Source: Achromobacter piechaudii NBRC 102461
GTDB lineage: Bacteria > Pseudomonadota > Gammaproteobacteria > Burkholderiales > Burkholderiaceae_B
DNA: 41,300 bases
Assembly (NCBI RefSeq): GCF_001571245.1
Contig: NZ_BCTK01000004.1
Coordinates: forward strand, 1 to 41,300
Direction of reading: 5' to 3'
In this document: piece by piece, positions 8,560-19,495 of the stretch
How the letters are laid out: every line of letters starts with the position of its first letter
Position numbering within the stretch: the stretch's first letter is position 1
The notes under the pieces: generated by a model
Seen by the model: only the letters and a program-made list of their open reading frames with translations
Database searches by the model: none
What the model was told of the DNA's origin: nothing
Made by a program: the position numbers and the translations under genes

Positions 8560-10286
8560 AGCGCGTTCCCTTCTTCGATAACCCCGTGCTGCGCGGGCAA
8601 TTGCCCTCATGGCGCGCACGCCTCGTGCTGATCCTGCTGTTTGGCGGGTTCACCGTGTTGGCGGGCCGCGCCCTGTTCCTGCAAGGGCTGTCGACGGAGT
8701 TCCTGCAGCAGCAGGGTGAACGCCGCTATGAACGCACGCTGACGCTGGCCGCCACGCGTGGCAAGATCATGGACCGCAATGGCGCGGTGCTGGCATCGAG
8801 CGTGCCCGCGCGCGCCATCTGGGCTATTCCGGAAGACGCCAAGCAAGGCACGCCCGCCCAGATGGACGGGCTGGCCAAACTGCTGGAAATGCCGGCCGCC
8901 GACCTGCGCCATCGCCTGGTCGACGAAGACAAGAACTTCGTCTACCTGAAGCGTCAGGTGTCGATGGACGTGGCCGACAAGATCAAGCAACTGAACATGC
9001 CGGGCGTGCATCAGCAGCCCGAAACGCGCCGCTATTACCCCGACGGCGACGTGATGGCGCACGTCGTGGGCTTCAACAACGTTGAAGATCAGGGCCAGGA
9101 AGGCGTTGAACTGACGTTCAACCAGCAACTGCAGGGCCGCCCGGGCAGCCGTCGCGTCATCAAGGACCGCTTGGGCCGTGTGATCGAAGACGTGCAAGCC
9201 GTGACTTTGCCCGTCGATGGCCGTGACCTGCGCCTGTCGATCGATACCCGTTTGCAATACCTGGTGTTCAAGGAATTGAAGGACGCCATGGACAAGCACC
9301 AGGCCAAGGGCGCTACCGCCGTGGTCGTGGACGTGCACACGGGTGAAATCCTGGCGTTGGCCAATGTGCCGACCTTCGATCCGAACAAGCGCGAAACCTT
9401 CCATGGTTCCAAACTGCGCAACCAGGCCATTACCGATACGTTCGAGCCCGGCTCGATCATGAAGCCGTTCACGGCAGCGCTGGCGCTGGATCTGGGCCGC
9501 ATCACCACGTCGACGCTGTTTGAAACCGGCAACGGCCGCTTCACGTATCAAGGCAGCACGATCAGCGACGTCAGCCGCAATGGCACGTTGGATGTGGCCG
9601 GCGTGTTGCGCAAGTCCAGCAACATCGGCATGACCATGATTTCCGAGAAGCTGGAATCCCGCGAAATGTGGGACCGCTTCACCGAATTGGGGCTGGGGCA
9701 GGCGCCCCAGGTGGGATTCCCCGGCGCGGCGCCCGGTCGTCTGCGTCCCTGGGACCGCTGGCGCCTGATCGAAAAAGCGACGATGGCCTACGGTTACGGC
9801 CTGTCGGTCTCGCTGCTGCAAGTGGCTCGGGCCTATACCGTTTTCGCTCGCAACGGCGACATGGTTTCCCTGACCCTGGTCAAGCGCGACAGCGACCCCA
9901 CCAGCGTCAAGATCTACACGCCCAAGACCACGGCCATGGTGCGCGCCATGCTCGAAGCCGCCGCTGGCCCCGAAGGCACGAAGGCCGCTCAGGTGCAGGG
10001 CTACCGCGTGGCCGGCAAGAGCGGCACGGCGCGCAAGATCGTCGACGGCAAATACAGCATGCAGCGCTACCGCAGCTCATACGTGGGCTTCGCGCCGGTG
10101 TCGGATCCCAAGATCGTCGTGGCCGTGTCTATCGACGAGCCCACCGTTGGCGGTTATTACGGCGGCGCCATCGCCGCACCCGTGTTCTCCCACATCGTGG
10201 GGGGGAGCCTGCGGTTGATGGGGGTGCGGCCCGACGCACCTTTTGAATCCACGATTGTTGCTGGTCTCAAGGAGCCAGGCAGATGA
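8556..10286 (+). CDS. ftsI: Septal peptidoglycan transpeptidase FtsI (PBP3)
   Basis: A 576-residue class B penicillin-binding protein that crosslinks septal peptidoglycan with FtsW; target of several beta-lactams. One membrane anchor lies at about residues 22-44. The dimerisation/pedestal region begins at RGKIMDRNGAVLASS. The transpeptidase domain has the nucleophile Ser300 with Lys303 (PGSIMKPF), Ser354-Ser355-Asn356, and Lys488-Ser-Gly (AGKSGTARK). Length is close to the E. coli protein (588). GGAG just upstream of ATG 8556, which overlaps the ftsL stop by 4 bases, suggests translational coupling. It also overlaps the following fused mur gene by 4 bases. Confidence 0.97.
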   Translation: MKRVPFFDNPVLRGQLPSWRARLVLILLFGGFTVLAGRALFLQGLSTEFLQQQGERRYERTLTLAATRGKIMDRNGAVLASSVPARAIWAIPEDAKQGTPAQMDGLAKLLEMPAADLRHRLVDEDKNFVYLKRQVSMDVADKIKQLNMPGVHQQPETRRYYPDGDVMAHVVGFNNVEDQGQEGVELTFNQQLQGRPGSRRVIKDRLGRVIEDVQAVTLPVDGRDLRLSIDTRLQYLVFKELKDAMDKHQAKGATAVVVDVHTGEILALANVPTFDPNKRETFHGSKLRNQAITDTFEPGSIMKPFTAALALDLGRITTSTLFETGNGRFTYQGSTISDVSRNGTLDVAGVLRKSSNIGMTMISEKLESREMWDRFTELGLGQAPQVGFPGAAPGRLRPWDRWRLIEKATMAYGYGLSVSLLQVARAYTVFARNGDMVSLTLVKRDSDPTSVKIYTPKTTAMVRAMLEAAAGPEGTKAAQVQGYRVAGKSGTARKIVDGKYSMQRYRSSYVGFAPVSDPKIVVAVSIDEPTVGGYYGGAIAAPVFSHIVGGSLRLMGVRPDAPFESTIVAGLKEPGR

Positions 10287-13141
10287 GCGCCAAAGGCTTC
10301 CTCTCCACCCCTGTCGCCACGGTTGCTGAAACCGTGGCGTGGTTGCATGCGCGCGTCTCGTTGACGGCGCACCTGAAGCTGGACTCGCGCGATATCGAGC
10401 CGGGCGACGTGTTCGTTGCCTGCCCGGGCCTGTCCAGCGACGGACGTCTCTATATAGATAAGGCGTTGGCGCTGGGCGCCAGCGCTGTGTTGTTCGAAGC
10501 GCCTGGCAGCGACGCGCTGCAAGCCGCCGCCGGAAGCACCCCGATGTTGCCGGTGACCGGCTTGCGCGCCCTGCTGGGTGAACTGGCCGACACCTGGTAC
10601 GGCCGGCCGTCCGCCGCGTTGGCGGTGGTAGCGGTAACGGGCACCAACGGCAAGACCTCGTCGGTGCAATGGATCGCGCATGCACTTAGCCGCAACGACA
10701 AGCCCTGCGGCACCATAGGCACTCTGGGCGCCGTGCTGCCCGATGGCCGTACGCTGGGCGGCGATCTGACGACGCCCGACGTCCTGACCGTGCACCGTAC
10801 GCTTGCTGCAATGCGCGATGCGGGCGCCCAGGCCGTGGCAATGGAAGCGTCGTCGATCGGCATCGAGCAAGGCAGGCTGGATGGTGTGCGCGTGGCCTTG
10901 GCCGCCTTCACCAACCTGACGCGCGACCATCTCGACTACCACGGCACGATGGAACGCTACGAGGCCGCCAAGGCTCGCCTGTTCAATTGGCCCGGGCTGA
11001 CCGCCGCCGTCGTCAACGCCGACGACGAAGCCGGCCGTCGTCTGCTCGCCAGCCTGCCGACGGGCATGGCCGCGATGGGCTACAGCCTGAGCGACTCTCC
11101 CGACATTCCCGCCGCGATGCGCGCGCGGGACTTGCAAGCCACATCGCAAGGCCAGATCTTCACGCTGGTGTCGCCGCATGGCGAGGCCCAGATCGTGACG
11201 CGTCTGCTGGGCGCGCACAACGTGTCGAACCTTTTGCTGGTGGCCGGCGTGCTGTACAAGCTGGGCCTGCCGTTCGCGCAGATCGCACGCGAGCTGGCCG
11301 CGACGGACCCGGTCGACGGCCGCCTGCAAACCGTCGAGCCCGTGACGACGTCAACGCAGTCCTCCGCAGGCCGGGGGGCGTTGGTGGTGGTGGATTACGC
11401 CCACACGCCGGATGCCTTGTCGCGTGCGCTGACCGCGCTGCGCGCCGTGGCGGTGGCCAGATCCGGCCGCCTGATCTGCCTGTTTGGATGCGGTGGCGAG
11501 CGCGACCCGGGCAAGCGCCCCGAAATGGGCCGTATCGCCGCGCAGCTGGCCGACCATGTCGTGGTGTCCAGCGACAATCCACGCACTGAATCACCTCAGG
11601 ACATCATCGACCAGATCCTGGCCGGCATCCCCCCAGCCGCGAACGTCGACGTTCAGGTCGACCGCGCGCGCGCCATCATGCAGACCATCTGGTCCGCCTC
11701 ACCCGATGACGTGGTGCTGCTCGCCGGCAAGGGCCATGAAACGTATCAAGACATCGGCGGCGACAAGCTGCCCTTCGATGACCGTGAATGGGCGCGCCTG
11801 GCGCTGCTGCTTCCGCAGGTCTCGGGCGTATCGACGGATACCCGCCGCATCGGCCCGGGCGAATTGTTCGTGGCGCTGGTCGGCGAGAATTTCGACGCGC
11901 ACAACTATCTGGATCAGGCCGAAGGCCGTGGCGCCTGCGCGGCGGTCGTGGCGCACGCCGTGTCCGACTCGAAGCTGCCGCAACTGGTGCTGGGCGACAC
12001 CCGCATTGCGTTGATGCGCATCGGCGCGGCGTGGCGCGCGCAGTTCACGCTGCCCGTCGTGGCGGTGACCGGCAGCAACGGCAAGACGACCACCAAGGAA
12101 ATGATCTCGGCGATGTTGGCCGAGTGGCAAGGCGAGTCGGGCCGGCTGGCCACGGCTGGCAACTTGAATAATGACATCGGCGTGCCGTTGACGCTGCTGC
12201 GTCTGCGCGCCGAGCATCGCGCGGCGGTGTTCGAACTCGGCATGAACCACCCGGGCGAAATCGCGCAGCTTGCCGCCATGGCGGCGCCCACCGTGACGCT
12301 CGTGACCAACGCCCAGCGCGAGCATCAGGAATTCATGCACACCGTGGAAGCGGTGGCGCACGAGAACGGCGCAGCCATTGCCGCGCTGCCCGATGACGGC
12401 GTGGCCGTGTACCCCGGCGATGAGCCGTACTGCGCCATCTGGGACGCATTGGCCGAACCGCGCCGCGTGTTGCGATTCGGCTTGCAGCCGGGTTTGGACG
12501 TCTACGCTGAACAGATTCTTGCCGACGTGGATTCGACGCGCTGCCGCGTCGTGACGCCGGTGGGCGTTGCGGACCTGGCCCTGCCGGTGCCCGGCCTGCA
12601 TAACCTGCGCAATGCCCTGGCCGCCATCGCCAGCGCCATCGCTTCGGGCGTGCCGCTGGACTGCGCCGTGCGCGCTCTGGCCCGCTTTTCACCCGTTGCC
12701 GGGCGCATGCAGCACAAGAAAATGAGCGACGGAACGTTGCTGATCGATGACACCTACAATGCCAACCCCGATTCGGTGCGCGTAGCCATCGACGTGTTGG
12801 CGCGTATCGCCGGCACGCGTGTTCTGGTGCTGGGCGACATGGGTGAAATCGGGGACAACGGCCCCGCCTTGCATGCCGAGGTGGGCAACTATGCGCGCGA
12901 GCAAGGGCTCGACGCGTTGATCACGCTAGGTGAAGCCAGCCGCGCGGCAGCCGCCGCTTACGGCGCTGGCGCACACGCCTGCGCATCGGTAGACGAAGTG
13001 GTTGCCGCCTTGCGCGGCTTGCGCCCGTCCAGCGTATTGATAAAGGGATCGCGCTTTATGCGCATGGAGCGGGTAGTGACGGCTTTTTCCACGAACGACG
13101 GACAGACGGCCAAGGCGCAGGGAGAGCAGCATGCTGCTTGA
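10283..13141 (+). CDS. murE-murF: Fused MurE-MurF: UDP-MurNAc-tripeptide synthetase and D-Ala-D-Ala ligase
   Basis: One 952-residue frame carries two complete Mur ligases that add meso-diaminopimelate (MurE) and then D-Ala-D-Ala (MurF) to the UDP-MurNAc peptide, using ATP. MurE spans about residues 1-508, with P-loop TGTNGKT (about 118-124), the YEAAKARLF carbamylated-lysine region and DNPR (431-434), the motif that selects meso-diaminopimelate. MurF starts with STDTRR (517-522) and has P-loop TGSNGKT (596-602) and DTYNANPDS. The MurE end ([10 protein letters not shown]) passes to MurF with no visible linker, and MurF lacks about 20 N-terminal residues found in the separate E. coli protein. 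MurE-MurF fusions are known in Bordetella and relatives. A ribosome site AAGGAG precedes ATG 10283; the gene overlaps ftsI by 4 bases and mraY by 11. Confidence 0.97.
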   Translation: MSAKGFLSTPVATVAETVAWLHARVSLTAHLKLDSRDIEPGDVFVACPGLSSDGRLYIDKALALGASAVLFEAPGSDALQAAAGSTPMLPVTGLRALLGELADTWYGRPSAALAVVAVTGTNGKTSSVQWIAHALSRNDKPCGTIGTLGAVLPDGRTLGGDLTTPDVLTVHRTLAAMRDAGAQAVAMEASSIGIEQGRLDGVRVALAAFTNLTRDHLDYHGTMERYEAAKARLFNWPGLTAAVVNADDEAGRRLLASLPTGMAAMGYSLSDSPDIPAAMRARDLQATSQGQIFTLVSPHGEAQIVTRLLGAHNVSNLLLVAGVLYKLGLPFAQIARELAATDPVDGRLQTVEPVTTSTQSSAGRGALVVVDYAHTPDALSRALTALRAVAVARSGRLICLFGCGGERDPGKRPEMGRIAAQLADHVVVSSDNPRTESPQDIIDQILAGIPPAANVDVQVDRARAIMQTIWSASPDDVVLLAGKGHETYQDIGGDKLPFDDREWARLALLLPQVSGVSTDTRRIGPGELFVALVGENFDAHNYLDQAEGRGACAAVVAHAVSDSKLPQLVLGDTRIALMRIGAAWRAQFTLPVVAVTGSNGKTTTKEMISAMLAEWQGESGRLATAGNLNNDIGVPLTLLRLRAEHRAAVFELGMNHPGEIAQLAAMAAPTVTLVTNAQREHQEFMHTVEAVAHENGAAIAALPDDGVAVYPGDEPYCAIWDALAEPRRVLRFGLQPGLDVYAEQILADVDSTRCRVVTPVGVADLALPVPGLHNLRNALAAIASAIASGVPLDCAVRALARFSPVAGRMQHKKMSDGTLLIDDTYNANPDSVRVAIDVLARIAGTRVLVLGDMGEIGDNGPALHAEVGNYAREQGLDALITLGEASRAAAAAYGAGAHACASVDEVVAALRGLRPSSVLIKGSRFMRMERVVTAFSTNDGQTAKAQGEQHAA

Positions 13142-14300
13142 GCTAGCCCGTCTGCTTTCCGATGATGTGCGCGCCCTGGGCGTGTTCGAATACATCACTT
13201 TGCGCGCCGTGCTGGCGTGCGCGACGGCGTTGCTGATCGGCCTGGTGGCCGGTCCGCGTGTGATTCGCAAGTTGACCGAAATGAAGATCGGCCAGGCCGT
13301 GCGCGCCTATGGCCCGGAAACGCATCTGGTCAAGACCGGCACCCCCACGATGGGCGGCGTGCTGATCCTGATTTCCATCGCCATCAGCACCTTGCTGTGG
13401 GCCGACTGGACCAACCGCTTCGTGTGGGTGGTGCTGCTGGTGACCTTCGGCTTCGGCTGGATCGGCTGGATGGACGATTACCGCAAGGTGGTCTATCGCG
13501 ATCCCGAAGGCATGCCCGCGCGGCAGAAATTCTTCTGGCAGGCGACGATCGGCATGATCGCCGCCGTCTACCTGGCGTTTGCTGTTTCGGCGCCCGCCAA
13601 TACCGACCTCTGGCCCTTGTTCAAGGCATGGGTAGGTAGCGGCTTCACGATGTCGCTGCCGACGCGCGCCGACTTGATCGTGCCGTTCTTCAAGTCGGTC
13701 AGCTATCCGCTGGGCGTGCTGGGTTTCGTGGCGCTGACGTGGGCCGTGATTGTCGGCACGAGCAACGCCGTGAACCTCACCGACGGCCTGGACGGCCTGG
13801 CCATCATGCCCACCGTGATGGTGGGCAGCGCGTTGGGCATCTTTGCCTACGTGGTCGGCCGCGTCGACTATTCGAAGTACCTGCTCTTTCCCTATATACC
13901 CGGCGCGTCCGAGCTCATGGTGCTGTGCGCGGCGATAGGGGGCGCGGGACTCGCCTTTTTATGGTTCAACGCGTATCCGGCCCAGGTCTTCATGGGCGAC
14001 GTCGGCGCGCTTGCGCTGGGCGGCGCGCTGGGCACCATAGCCGTCATCGTGCGCCAGGAGATCGTGCTGTTCATCATGGGCGGTGTGTTCGTGGTGGAAA
14101 CGCTGTCGGTGATGATCCAGGTGACTTGGTTCAAGTACACCAAGCGACGTTATGGAACAGGTAGACGCATATTCCGCATGGCCCCGTTGCATCATCACTT
14201 TGAAGTGGGCGGCTGGAAAGAAACCCAGGTGGTCGTGCGTTTCTGGATCATCAGCATGATGCTGGTGCTGATTGGCCTCTCAACCCTGAAGTTGCGATGA
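13131..14300 (+). CDS. mraY: Phospho-MurNAc-pentapeptide transferase MraY
   Basis: A 389-residue polytopic inner-membrane enzyme that moves phospho-MurNAc-pentapeptide from UDP to undecaprenyl phosphate, making lipid I. About ten membrane helices are visible. Catalytic residues include Asp115-Asp116 (GWMDDYRK), [10 protein letters not shown], Asp290 ([12 protein letters not shown]) and the His354-356 cluster (PLHHHFE). It is about 30 residues longer than the 360-residue E. coli enzyme, mainly in a loop around residues 150-185 ([18 protein letters not shown]). GGGAG precedes ATG 13131, which lies inside the end of murE-murF. It overlaps murD by 4 bases. Confidence 0.97.
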   Translation: MLLELARLLSDDVRALGVFEYITLRAVLACATALLIGLVAGPRVIRKLTEMKIGQAVRAYGPETHLVKTGTPTMGGVLILISIAISTLLWADWTNRFVWVVLLVTFGFGWIGWMDDYRKVVYRDPEGMPARQKFFWQATIGMIAAVYLAFAVSAPANTDLWPLFKAWVGSGFTMSLPTRADLIVPFFKSVSYPLGVLGFVALTWAVIVGTSNAVNLTDGLDGLAIMPTVMVGSALGIFAYVVGRVDYSKYLLFPYIPGASELMVLCAAIGGAGLAFLWFNAYPAQVFMGDVGALALGGALGTIAVIVRQEIVLFIMGGVFVVETLSVMIQVTWFKYTKRRYGTGRRIFRMAPLHHHFEVGGWKETQVVVRFWIISMMLVLIGLSTLKLR

Positions 14301-15829
14301 ATATGATGGAAACCTCCCGCGCTGACGCGCCGCTCGTGCTGATCCTCGGATTGGGCGAGACGGGTGTCGCCGCCGCACGCTGGTGCGCCCGCCTGGGCGC
14401 CCGCTTGCGTGTGGCCGACACGCGCGCTGAACCGGGTGGGCTAGCGGCCTTGAAAGACGCGCTGGCGCAAAGTGACGTGCAATACCGTCTGGGCTGCGAT
14501 GCCTCGTTCGACGTCGCGTTGCTCGATGGCGTCACGCAGGTGGTGTTAAGCCCGGGCCTGGCCCCGGCGCAAGCACCCGCTGCCGACTTGCTGCGCGAGG
14601 CCGAGGCCCGTGGCATCGAAGTGGTCGGCGAGATCGAATTGTTTGCTCGCGCTTTGGCTGATCTGGCCGAAACGCAGGAATACCGTCCGCGTCTGCTGAC
14701 CGTTACGGGCACCAATGGCAAGACCACCGTGACGGCGCTGACGCGTGACCTGATCGATGCAAGCGGGTTGTCCGTGGTCGCGGCTGGAAATATCAGCCCG
14801 GCGGCGCTGACGGCGCTGATGGATGCGCTGGACAACGACGCGTTGCCGCAGGTGTGGGTGCTGGAGCTGTCCAGCTTCCAACTGGAAACCACGCGCTCGC
14901 TGATGGCGGATGCCGCTGTCGTGCTCAATGTCACGCAGGATCATCTGGACTGGCACGGCGGCATGGACGCCTATGCCGCCGCCAAGGCACGTATCTTGAC
15001 GATGGCGCGTATCGCCATCGTCAACCGCGACGACCCGCTGACCATCGCCATGGTGCCGACCGTGAACGCGCTGAACGTGCGCAGCTTCGGCCGCGACATG
15101 CCCGAACTGGTCGGCGACATGGGGCTTGAACTCGGACAGGGCGTGGCCTGGCTGGTCGCCTCCGAACCCAGCGATTTCGATGAACCCGCGCCGCCCACGC
15201 GCCGCAAGAAGGACGCGCCCGAGCCGGTGCGCGCCAACGGCCGCATGAGCCGCCTGATGCCCGTGGACGCGCTGCGCATCCGCGGCATCCACAACGCGCT
15301 GAACGCATTGGCTGCCTTGCAGCTGGCGCGCTGCCTGGACTTGGGTTGGGGCGCCATGTTGCGCACCCTGCGCGAGTACGCGGGCGAACCGCATCGTGCG
15401 GCGTTCGTGCGCCAGATCGGGGGCGTGGACTACATCAATGACAGCAAGGGCACGAACGTGGGCGCTACCGTCGCCGCGTTGGAAGGGCTGGGCCAGCCGG
15501 TCGTGCTGATTGCAGGTGGCCAAGGCAAGGGCCAGGATTTCTCGCCGCTGATTCCGGTGGTGTCGCGCCATGCGCGCGCCGTCATGCTGATCGGCGTGGA
15601 TGGCCCGGAGATCGGCCGCGTGCTGGCGTCTACCGGCGTCAACTGCATCACCGTCGATTCGCTGCATGCCGCCGTGCGAGGCGCCGCCGAATTGGCGCAG
15701 CCGGGCGACGCCGTGCTGCTGTCGCCGGCCTGCGCCAGCCTGGACATGTTCCGCAATTATCCGCACCGTGGACAAGTGTTCATGGAAGAGGTCGAAGACC
15801 TGGCCCGTGACCGGGGAGAGGTGGCATGA
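14297..15829 (+). CDS. murD: UDP-MurNAc-L-alanine:D-glutamate ligase MurD
   Basis: A 510-residue cytoplasmic Mur ligase adding D-glutamate to UDP-MurNAc-L-Ala. An N-terminal Rossmann domain ([16 protein letters not shown]) is followed by the ATP domain with P-loop TGTNGKTT (137-144), the QDHLDWHG segment and a carbamylated-lysine region (YAAAKARI), and a C-terminal domain with [16 protein letters not shown]. It is about 70 residues longer than E. coli MurD; roughly 35-40 residues at 288-327, rich in Pro, Asp, Glu, Arg and Lys ([19 protein letters not shown]), look like a flexible insertion before the [10 protein letters not shown] helix. It overlaps mraY and ftsW by 4 bases each. Confidence 0.96.
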   Translation: MNMMETSRADAPLVLILGLGETGVAAARWCARLGARLRVADTRAEPGGLAALKDALAQSDVQYRLGCDASFDVALLDGVTQVVLSPGLAPAQAPAADLLREAEARGIEVVGEIELFARALADLAETQEYRPRLLTVTGTNGKTTVTALTRDLIDASGLSVVAAGNISPAALTALMDALDNDALPQVWVLELSSFQLETTRSLMADAAVVLNVTQDHLDWHGGMDAYAAAKARILTMARIAIVNRDDPLTIAMVPTVNALNVRSFGRDMPELVGDMGLELGQGVAWLVASEPSDFDEPAPPTRRKKDAPEPVRANGRMSRLMPVDALRIRGIHNALNALAALQLARCLDLGWGAMLRTLREYAGEPHRAAFVRQIGGVDYINDSKGTNVGATVAALEGLGQPVVLIAGGQGKGQDFSPLIPVVSRHARAVMLIGVDGPEIGRVLASTGVNCITVDSLHAAVRGAAELAQPGDAVLLSPACASLDMFRNYPHRGQVFMEEVEDLARDRGEVA

Positions 15830-17019
15830 GCCTGATCGCCGATCTCACCGCCAGCGTCAACGCCGTGCGGCCTGGCCGCACCAAGATGCGCAACTTCGAT
15901 CTGCCGCTGGTCATCGCGGCATCGACCTTGCTGCTGCTCGGCTTGCTGATGGTGTATTCGGCGTCGATCGCGTTGGCCGACGGCCCGCGTTACGCCTCCT
16001 ATGGCCGCTACTACTTCGTGATCCGCCACGGCCTGTTCGTCAGTGCCGGTTTGCTGGCGGGGGCGGTGGTGCTGGCCATTCCGATTCGCGTCTGGCAGCG
16101 TATGGCGGTGCCGCTCTTCGTGGTGGCGATGGTGTTGCTGGTGGCCGTGCTGATCCCGGGCATCGGCCGCGAAGTCAACGGCGCGCATCGCTGGATTCCG
16201 CTGGGTCCGCTGAACTTCCAGCCGTCTGAATTGATGAAGCTGGCGGCGTTGCTCTACGCCGCCGACTACACGGTGCGCAAGCAGGAACACATGCAGGCGT
16301 TTGCCCGCGGCTTTTTGCCGATGGCCTTTGCACTGGCGGGCGTGGGCATGTTGCTGCTGCTTGAACCCGACCTGGGCGCCTTCATGGTGATCGTCGCCAT
16401 CGCCATCGGCATCCTGTTCCTGGGCGGCATCAACGGCAAGTACTTCAGCAGCTTGCTGGCCGTGCTGGTCGGCACGTTCCTGATGCTGATCTGGTTGTCG
16501 CCGTGGCGCCGTGCGCGCCTGTTCGCGTACCTGGATCCCTGGAATGAAGACAACGCCTACGGCAGCGCGTATCAGTTGTCGCATTCGCTGATTGCCTTGG
16601 GTCGTGGCGAATGGCTGGGCGTGGGCCTGGGCGCCAGCGTCGAGAAACTGCATTACCTGCCCGAAGCGCACACCGACTTCCTGATGGCGGTGGTGGGCGA
16701 AGAACTGGGCTTTGTCGGCGTGATGGCCGTCATCACGCTGTTCGCCATCATCGTCTATCGCGGTTTCGATATCGGCCGTCAGGCGATCGCCATGGAACGC
16801 ACGTTCGCGGGCCTGGTGGCGCATGGCGTAGCGATGTGGTTCGGCGTGCAGTCTTTCATCAACATGGGCGTGTGCCTGGGCCTGCTGCCGACCAAGGGCC
16901 TGACCTTGCCCTTGATGAGCTACGGCGGTTCGGGCGTGGTGATGAACCTGTGCGCACTGGCCATGCTGATCCGCGTCGACGTGGAAAACCGGGTGATGAT
17001 GCGCGGGGGACGGGTATGA
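15826..17019 (+). CDS. ftsW: Septal peptidoglycan glycosyltransferase FtsW
   Basis: A 397-residue SEDS-family membrane protein that polymerises lipid II at the septum together with FtsI. About ten membrane helices are visible after a 25-residue cytoplasmic N-terminus. Family signatures include [40 protein letters not shown], the [17 protein letters not shown] segment and the final [10 protein letters not shown]. Length is close to the usual 400. GGGGAGAGG precedes ATG 15826, which overlaps the murD stop; its own stop overlaps murG. Confidence 0.97.
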   Translation: MSLIADLTASVNAVRPGRTKMRNFDLPLVIAASTLLLLGLLMVYSASIALADGPRYASYGRYYFVIRHGLFVSAGLLAGAVVLAIPIRVWQRMAVPLFVVAMVLLVAVLIPGIGREVNGAHRWIPLGPLNFQPSELMKLAALLYAADYTVRKQEHMQAFARGFLPMAFALAGVGMLLLLEPDLGAFMVIVAIAIGILFLGGINGKYFSSLLAVLVGTFLMLIWLSPWRRARLFAYLDPWNEDNAYGSAYQLSHSLIALGRGEWLGVGLGASVEKLHYLPEAHTDFLMAVVGEELGFVGVMAVITLFAIIVYRGFDIGRQAIAMERTFAGLVAHGVAMWFGVQSFINMGVCLGLLPTKGLTLPLMSYGGSGVVMNLCALAMLIRVDVENRVMMRGGRV

Positions 17020-18092
17020 CGACCGCGCGCACCATTCTCATCATGGCCGGCGGCACCGGCGGCCACATCATGCCCGGCCTGGCCGTGGCCGATGTGCTGC
17101 GCGAACGCGGCTGGCGCGTGCTGTGGCTGGGCAACCCCGACAAGATGGAAGGCAAGCTCGTGCCGCCGCGCGGTATCGAACTGGTGCCGTTGCGCTTTCA
17201 GGGCGTGCGCGGCAAGGGTGCGTCCGCGCTGCTCAAGCTGCCGTTCCTGCTGCTGCGCGCCTTCGCCCAAGCCTGGTCCCGACTGGCGCACGTGCGTCCG
17301 GACGTGGTGCTGGGCATGGGCGGCTATGTGGCGTTCCCGGGGGGCGTGATTGCAGCCCTGCGCGGCACGCCGCTGGTCGTGCACGAACAAAATGCCGTGG
17401 CCGGCACCGCGAACAAGTGCCTGGCCAAGATGTCGCGCCGCGTGCTCAGTGGCTTTCCCGGTGTGCTGCCCAAGGGCGAAGCGCTGGGTAACCCCGTGCG
17501 CGCGGACCTGTGCGCGCTGCCGGATCCGGCGGTTCGTTATGCCGAACGCAGCGGCCCGCTCAAGCTGCTCGTGGTGGGTGGAAGCCTGGGGGCGCAAGCC
17601 TTGAACACCACCGTGCCGCAGGCGTTGGCGCGCCTGCCGCAAGAGCGCCGTCCGATGGTCATCCATCAGGCTGGCGAACAACATTTACCCGCGCTGCAAC
17701 AAGCCTACGCCCAAGCGGGTGTGCAGGCCGATTGCCGCGCGTTCATCGATGACATGGCGGGCGCCATGGGCGATGCCGATCTGCTGATCTGCCGCGCGGG
17801 CGCCATGACGGTGTCCGAAGTGGCGGCCGCTGGCGTCGCCGCGCTGTTCGTGCCGTTCCCGCATGCCATCGATGACCATCAGACCGCCAATGCGCGCTTT
17901 CTCAGCGACGCAGAAGCTGCCTGGCTACAGCCGCAGACCGCCATGACGCCCGAATGGCTGGCGGACTGGCTGGCCCAGCGCTCCCGACAAGAACTTGCGG
18001 CCGTCGCCGTCCGGGCCCGCGCGCATGCGCAGCCGGAAGCCGCCGCGCATATCGCCGATGTCTGCGAACAAGCAGCGGGGCGTAGATCATGA
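17016..18092 (+). CDS. murG: Lipid II synthase MurG (UDP-GlcNAc transferase)
   Basis: A 358-residue GT-B glycosyltransferase (E. coli 355) that adds GlcNAc to lipid I on the cytoplasmic membrane face. The N-terminal loop [14 protein letters not shown] (residues 12-25), then [23 protein letters not shown] and the second Gly-rich loop [12 protein letters not shown] are intact; [25 protein letters not shown] is the UDP-GlcNAc site (given in full family order, positions about 249-273). In Bordetella MurG has been reported to act as a scaffold for Mur ligases, which is of interest beside a MurE-MurF fusion. ATG 17016 overlaps the ftsW TGA; the longer frame from 16611 lies inside ftsW. Confidence 0.97.
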   Translation: MTTARTILIMAGGTGGHIMPGLAVADVLRERGWRVLWLGNPDKMEGKLVPPRGIELVPLRFQGVRGKGASALLKLPFLLLRAFAQAWSRLAHVRPDVVLGMGGYVAFPGGVIAALRGTPLVVHEQNAVAGTANKCLAKMSRRVLSGFPGVLPKGEALGNPVRADLCALPDPAVRYAERSGPLKLLVVGGSLGAQALNTTVPQALARLPQERRPMVIHQAGEQHLPALQQAYAQAGVQADCRAFIDDMAGAMGDADLLICRAGAMTVSEVAAAGVAALFVPFPHAIDDHQTANARFLSDAEAAWLQPQTAMTPEWLADWLAQRSRQELAAVAVRARAHAQPEAAAHIADVCEQAAGRRS

Positions 18093-19495
18093 AACACAGA
18101 ATTCAACATATCCATTTCGTAGGCATTGGCGGCTCGGGCATGAGCGGCATTGCCGAAGTGCTGCTCAACCTGGGCTACACGATCAGCGGTTCCGACCTGA
18201 ACGAGTCGGCTGTGACGCGTCGCCTGGCCAGCCTGGGCGTGAAGATCGCAATCGGCCACGTCGCCAGCAACGTCACCGGCGCGGCAGCCATCGTCACGTC
18301 CACCGCCGTGGCGGGCGACAACCCCGAAGTGATCGCGGCCCGCGCGGCGCGCATCCCGGTGGTGCCGCGCGCCCTCATGCTGGCCGAACTGATGCGCCTG
18401 AAGCGCGGCATCGCCGTGGCCGGCACGCATGGCAAGACCACGACCACCAGCCTGGTCGCAAGCGTGCTCGCCGCAGGCGACCTGGACCCCACTTTCGTGA
18501 TTGGCGGCCGTTTGAATTCGGCGGGCGCCAACGCGCGGTTGGGGCAGGGCGACTACATCGTGGTCGAGGCCGATGAGTCGGACGCGTCGTTCCTGAATCT
18601 GCTGCCGGTGATGGCCATCGTGACCAACATCGATGCCGACCACATGGACACCTACGGGCACGACGTGGCCCGCCTGAAAAGCGCTTTCATCGAATTCACG
18701 CAGCGCCTGCCGTTCTACGGCAGCGCGGTGCTGTGCTCGGACGACGCCAACGTGCGCGAGATCATGCCGTTCGTGTCGCGCCCGATCACCACGTATGGCC
18801 TGAATGAAGACGCGCAGGTGCGCGCCTACGAAGTCCAGCCGTCCGGCACGCGCATGCGCTTCAACGTGCAGCGCACGCACCGCGACACGCTGCTGCCGCC
18901 CTTGCAGGTCGAACTGAACCTGCCCGGCCTGCACAACGTGCGCAACGCGCTGGCCGCCATTGCGGTGGCCACCGAGCTGGGCGTTTCCGACGACGCCATC
19001 CGCGAATCGCTGGCCGCCTTCAAGGGCGTGGGCCGCCGCTTCACGCAGACGGGCGAATTCCCGGTGCCGGCCAGCCATGGTGGCGGCACCTTTACGGTCA
19101 TCGATGACTACGGCCACCACCCGGTCGAGATGGCTGCCACGTTGTCCGCCGCGCGCGGCGCCTGGCCGGATCGCCGCATCGTGCTGGCCTTCCAGCCGCA
19201 CCGCTATACGCGAACGCGTGACTGCTTCGAAGATTTCGTGCGGGTGCTGGGCACGGCGGACGCCGTGTTGCTGACCGAGGTCTATGCCGCGGGCGAACCG
19301 CCTCTGGTGGCGGCTGACGGCCGCGCGCTGTCGCGTGCGCTGCGCGTTGCGGGCAAGGTCGAACCGGTATTCGTCGAGGACGTGGCTGAACTGCCGCAGG
19401 CTGTGGTCGACTTCGTGCGCGATGGCGATGTCGTGATCGTGATGGGAGCGGGTTCGATCAGCAAGGTCCCCGCCCAAGTAGGAGAGCTGGCATGA
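18089..19495 (+). CDS. murC: UDP-MurNAc:L-alanine ligase MurC
   Basis: A 468-residue Mur ligase adding the first residue, L-Ala, to UDP-MurNAc. The N-terminal [16 protein letters not shown], the P-loop GTHGKTTTT (112-120), the [11 protein letters not shown] segment and the [13 protein letters not shown] motif are present, with [14 protein letters not shown] and FQPHRYTRT in the C-terminal domain. Length is somewhat under the 491 of E. coli. ATG 18089 overlaps the murG stop by 4 bases; the gene ends with GGAGAGC, which is the ribosome site of the overlapping ddl. Confidence 0.97.
   Translation: MKHRIQHIHFVGIGGSGMSGIAEVLLNLGYTISGSDLNESAVTRRLASLGVKIAIGHVASNVTGAAAIVTSTAVAGDNPEVIAARAARIPVVPRALMLAELMRLKRGIAVAGTHGKTTTTSLVASVLAAGDLDPTFVIGGRLNSAGANARLGQGDYIVVEADESDASFLNLLPVMAIVTNIDADHMDTYGHDVARLKSAFIEFTQRLPFYGSAVLCSDDANVREIMPFVSRPITTYGLNEDAQVRAYEVQPSGTRMRFNVQRTHRDTLLPPLQVELNLPGLHNVRNALAAIAVATELGVSDDAIRESLAAFKGVGRRFTQTGEFPVPASHGGGTFTVIDDYGHHPVEMAATLSAARGAWPDRRIVLAFQPHRYTRTRDCFEDFVRVLGTADAVLLTEVYAAGEPPLVAADGRALSRALRVAGKVEPVFVEDVAELPQAVVDFVRDGDVVIVMGAGSISKVPAQVGELA

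Noticed and set aside
17879..19477. Minus-strand open frame of 532 codons opposite murC
   Set aside because: Shadow of murC, rich in His, Arg and Gln, with no domain.
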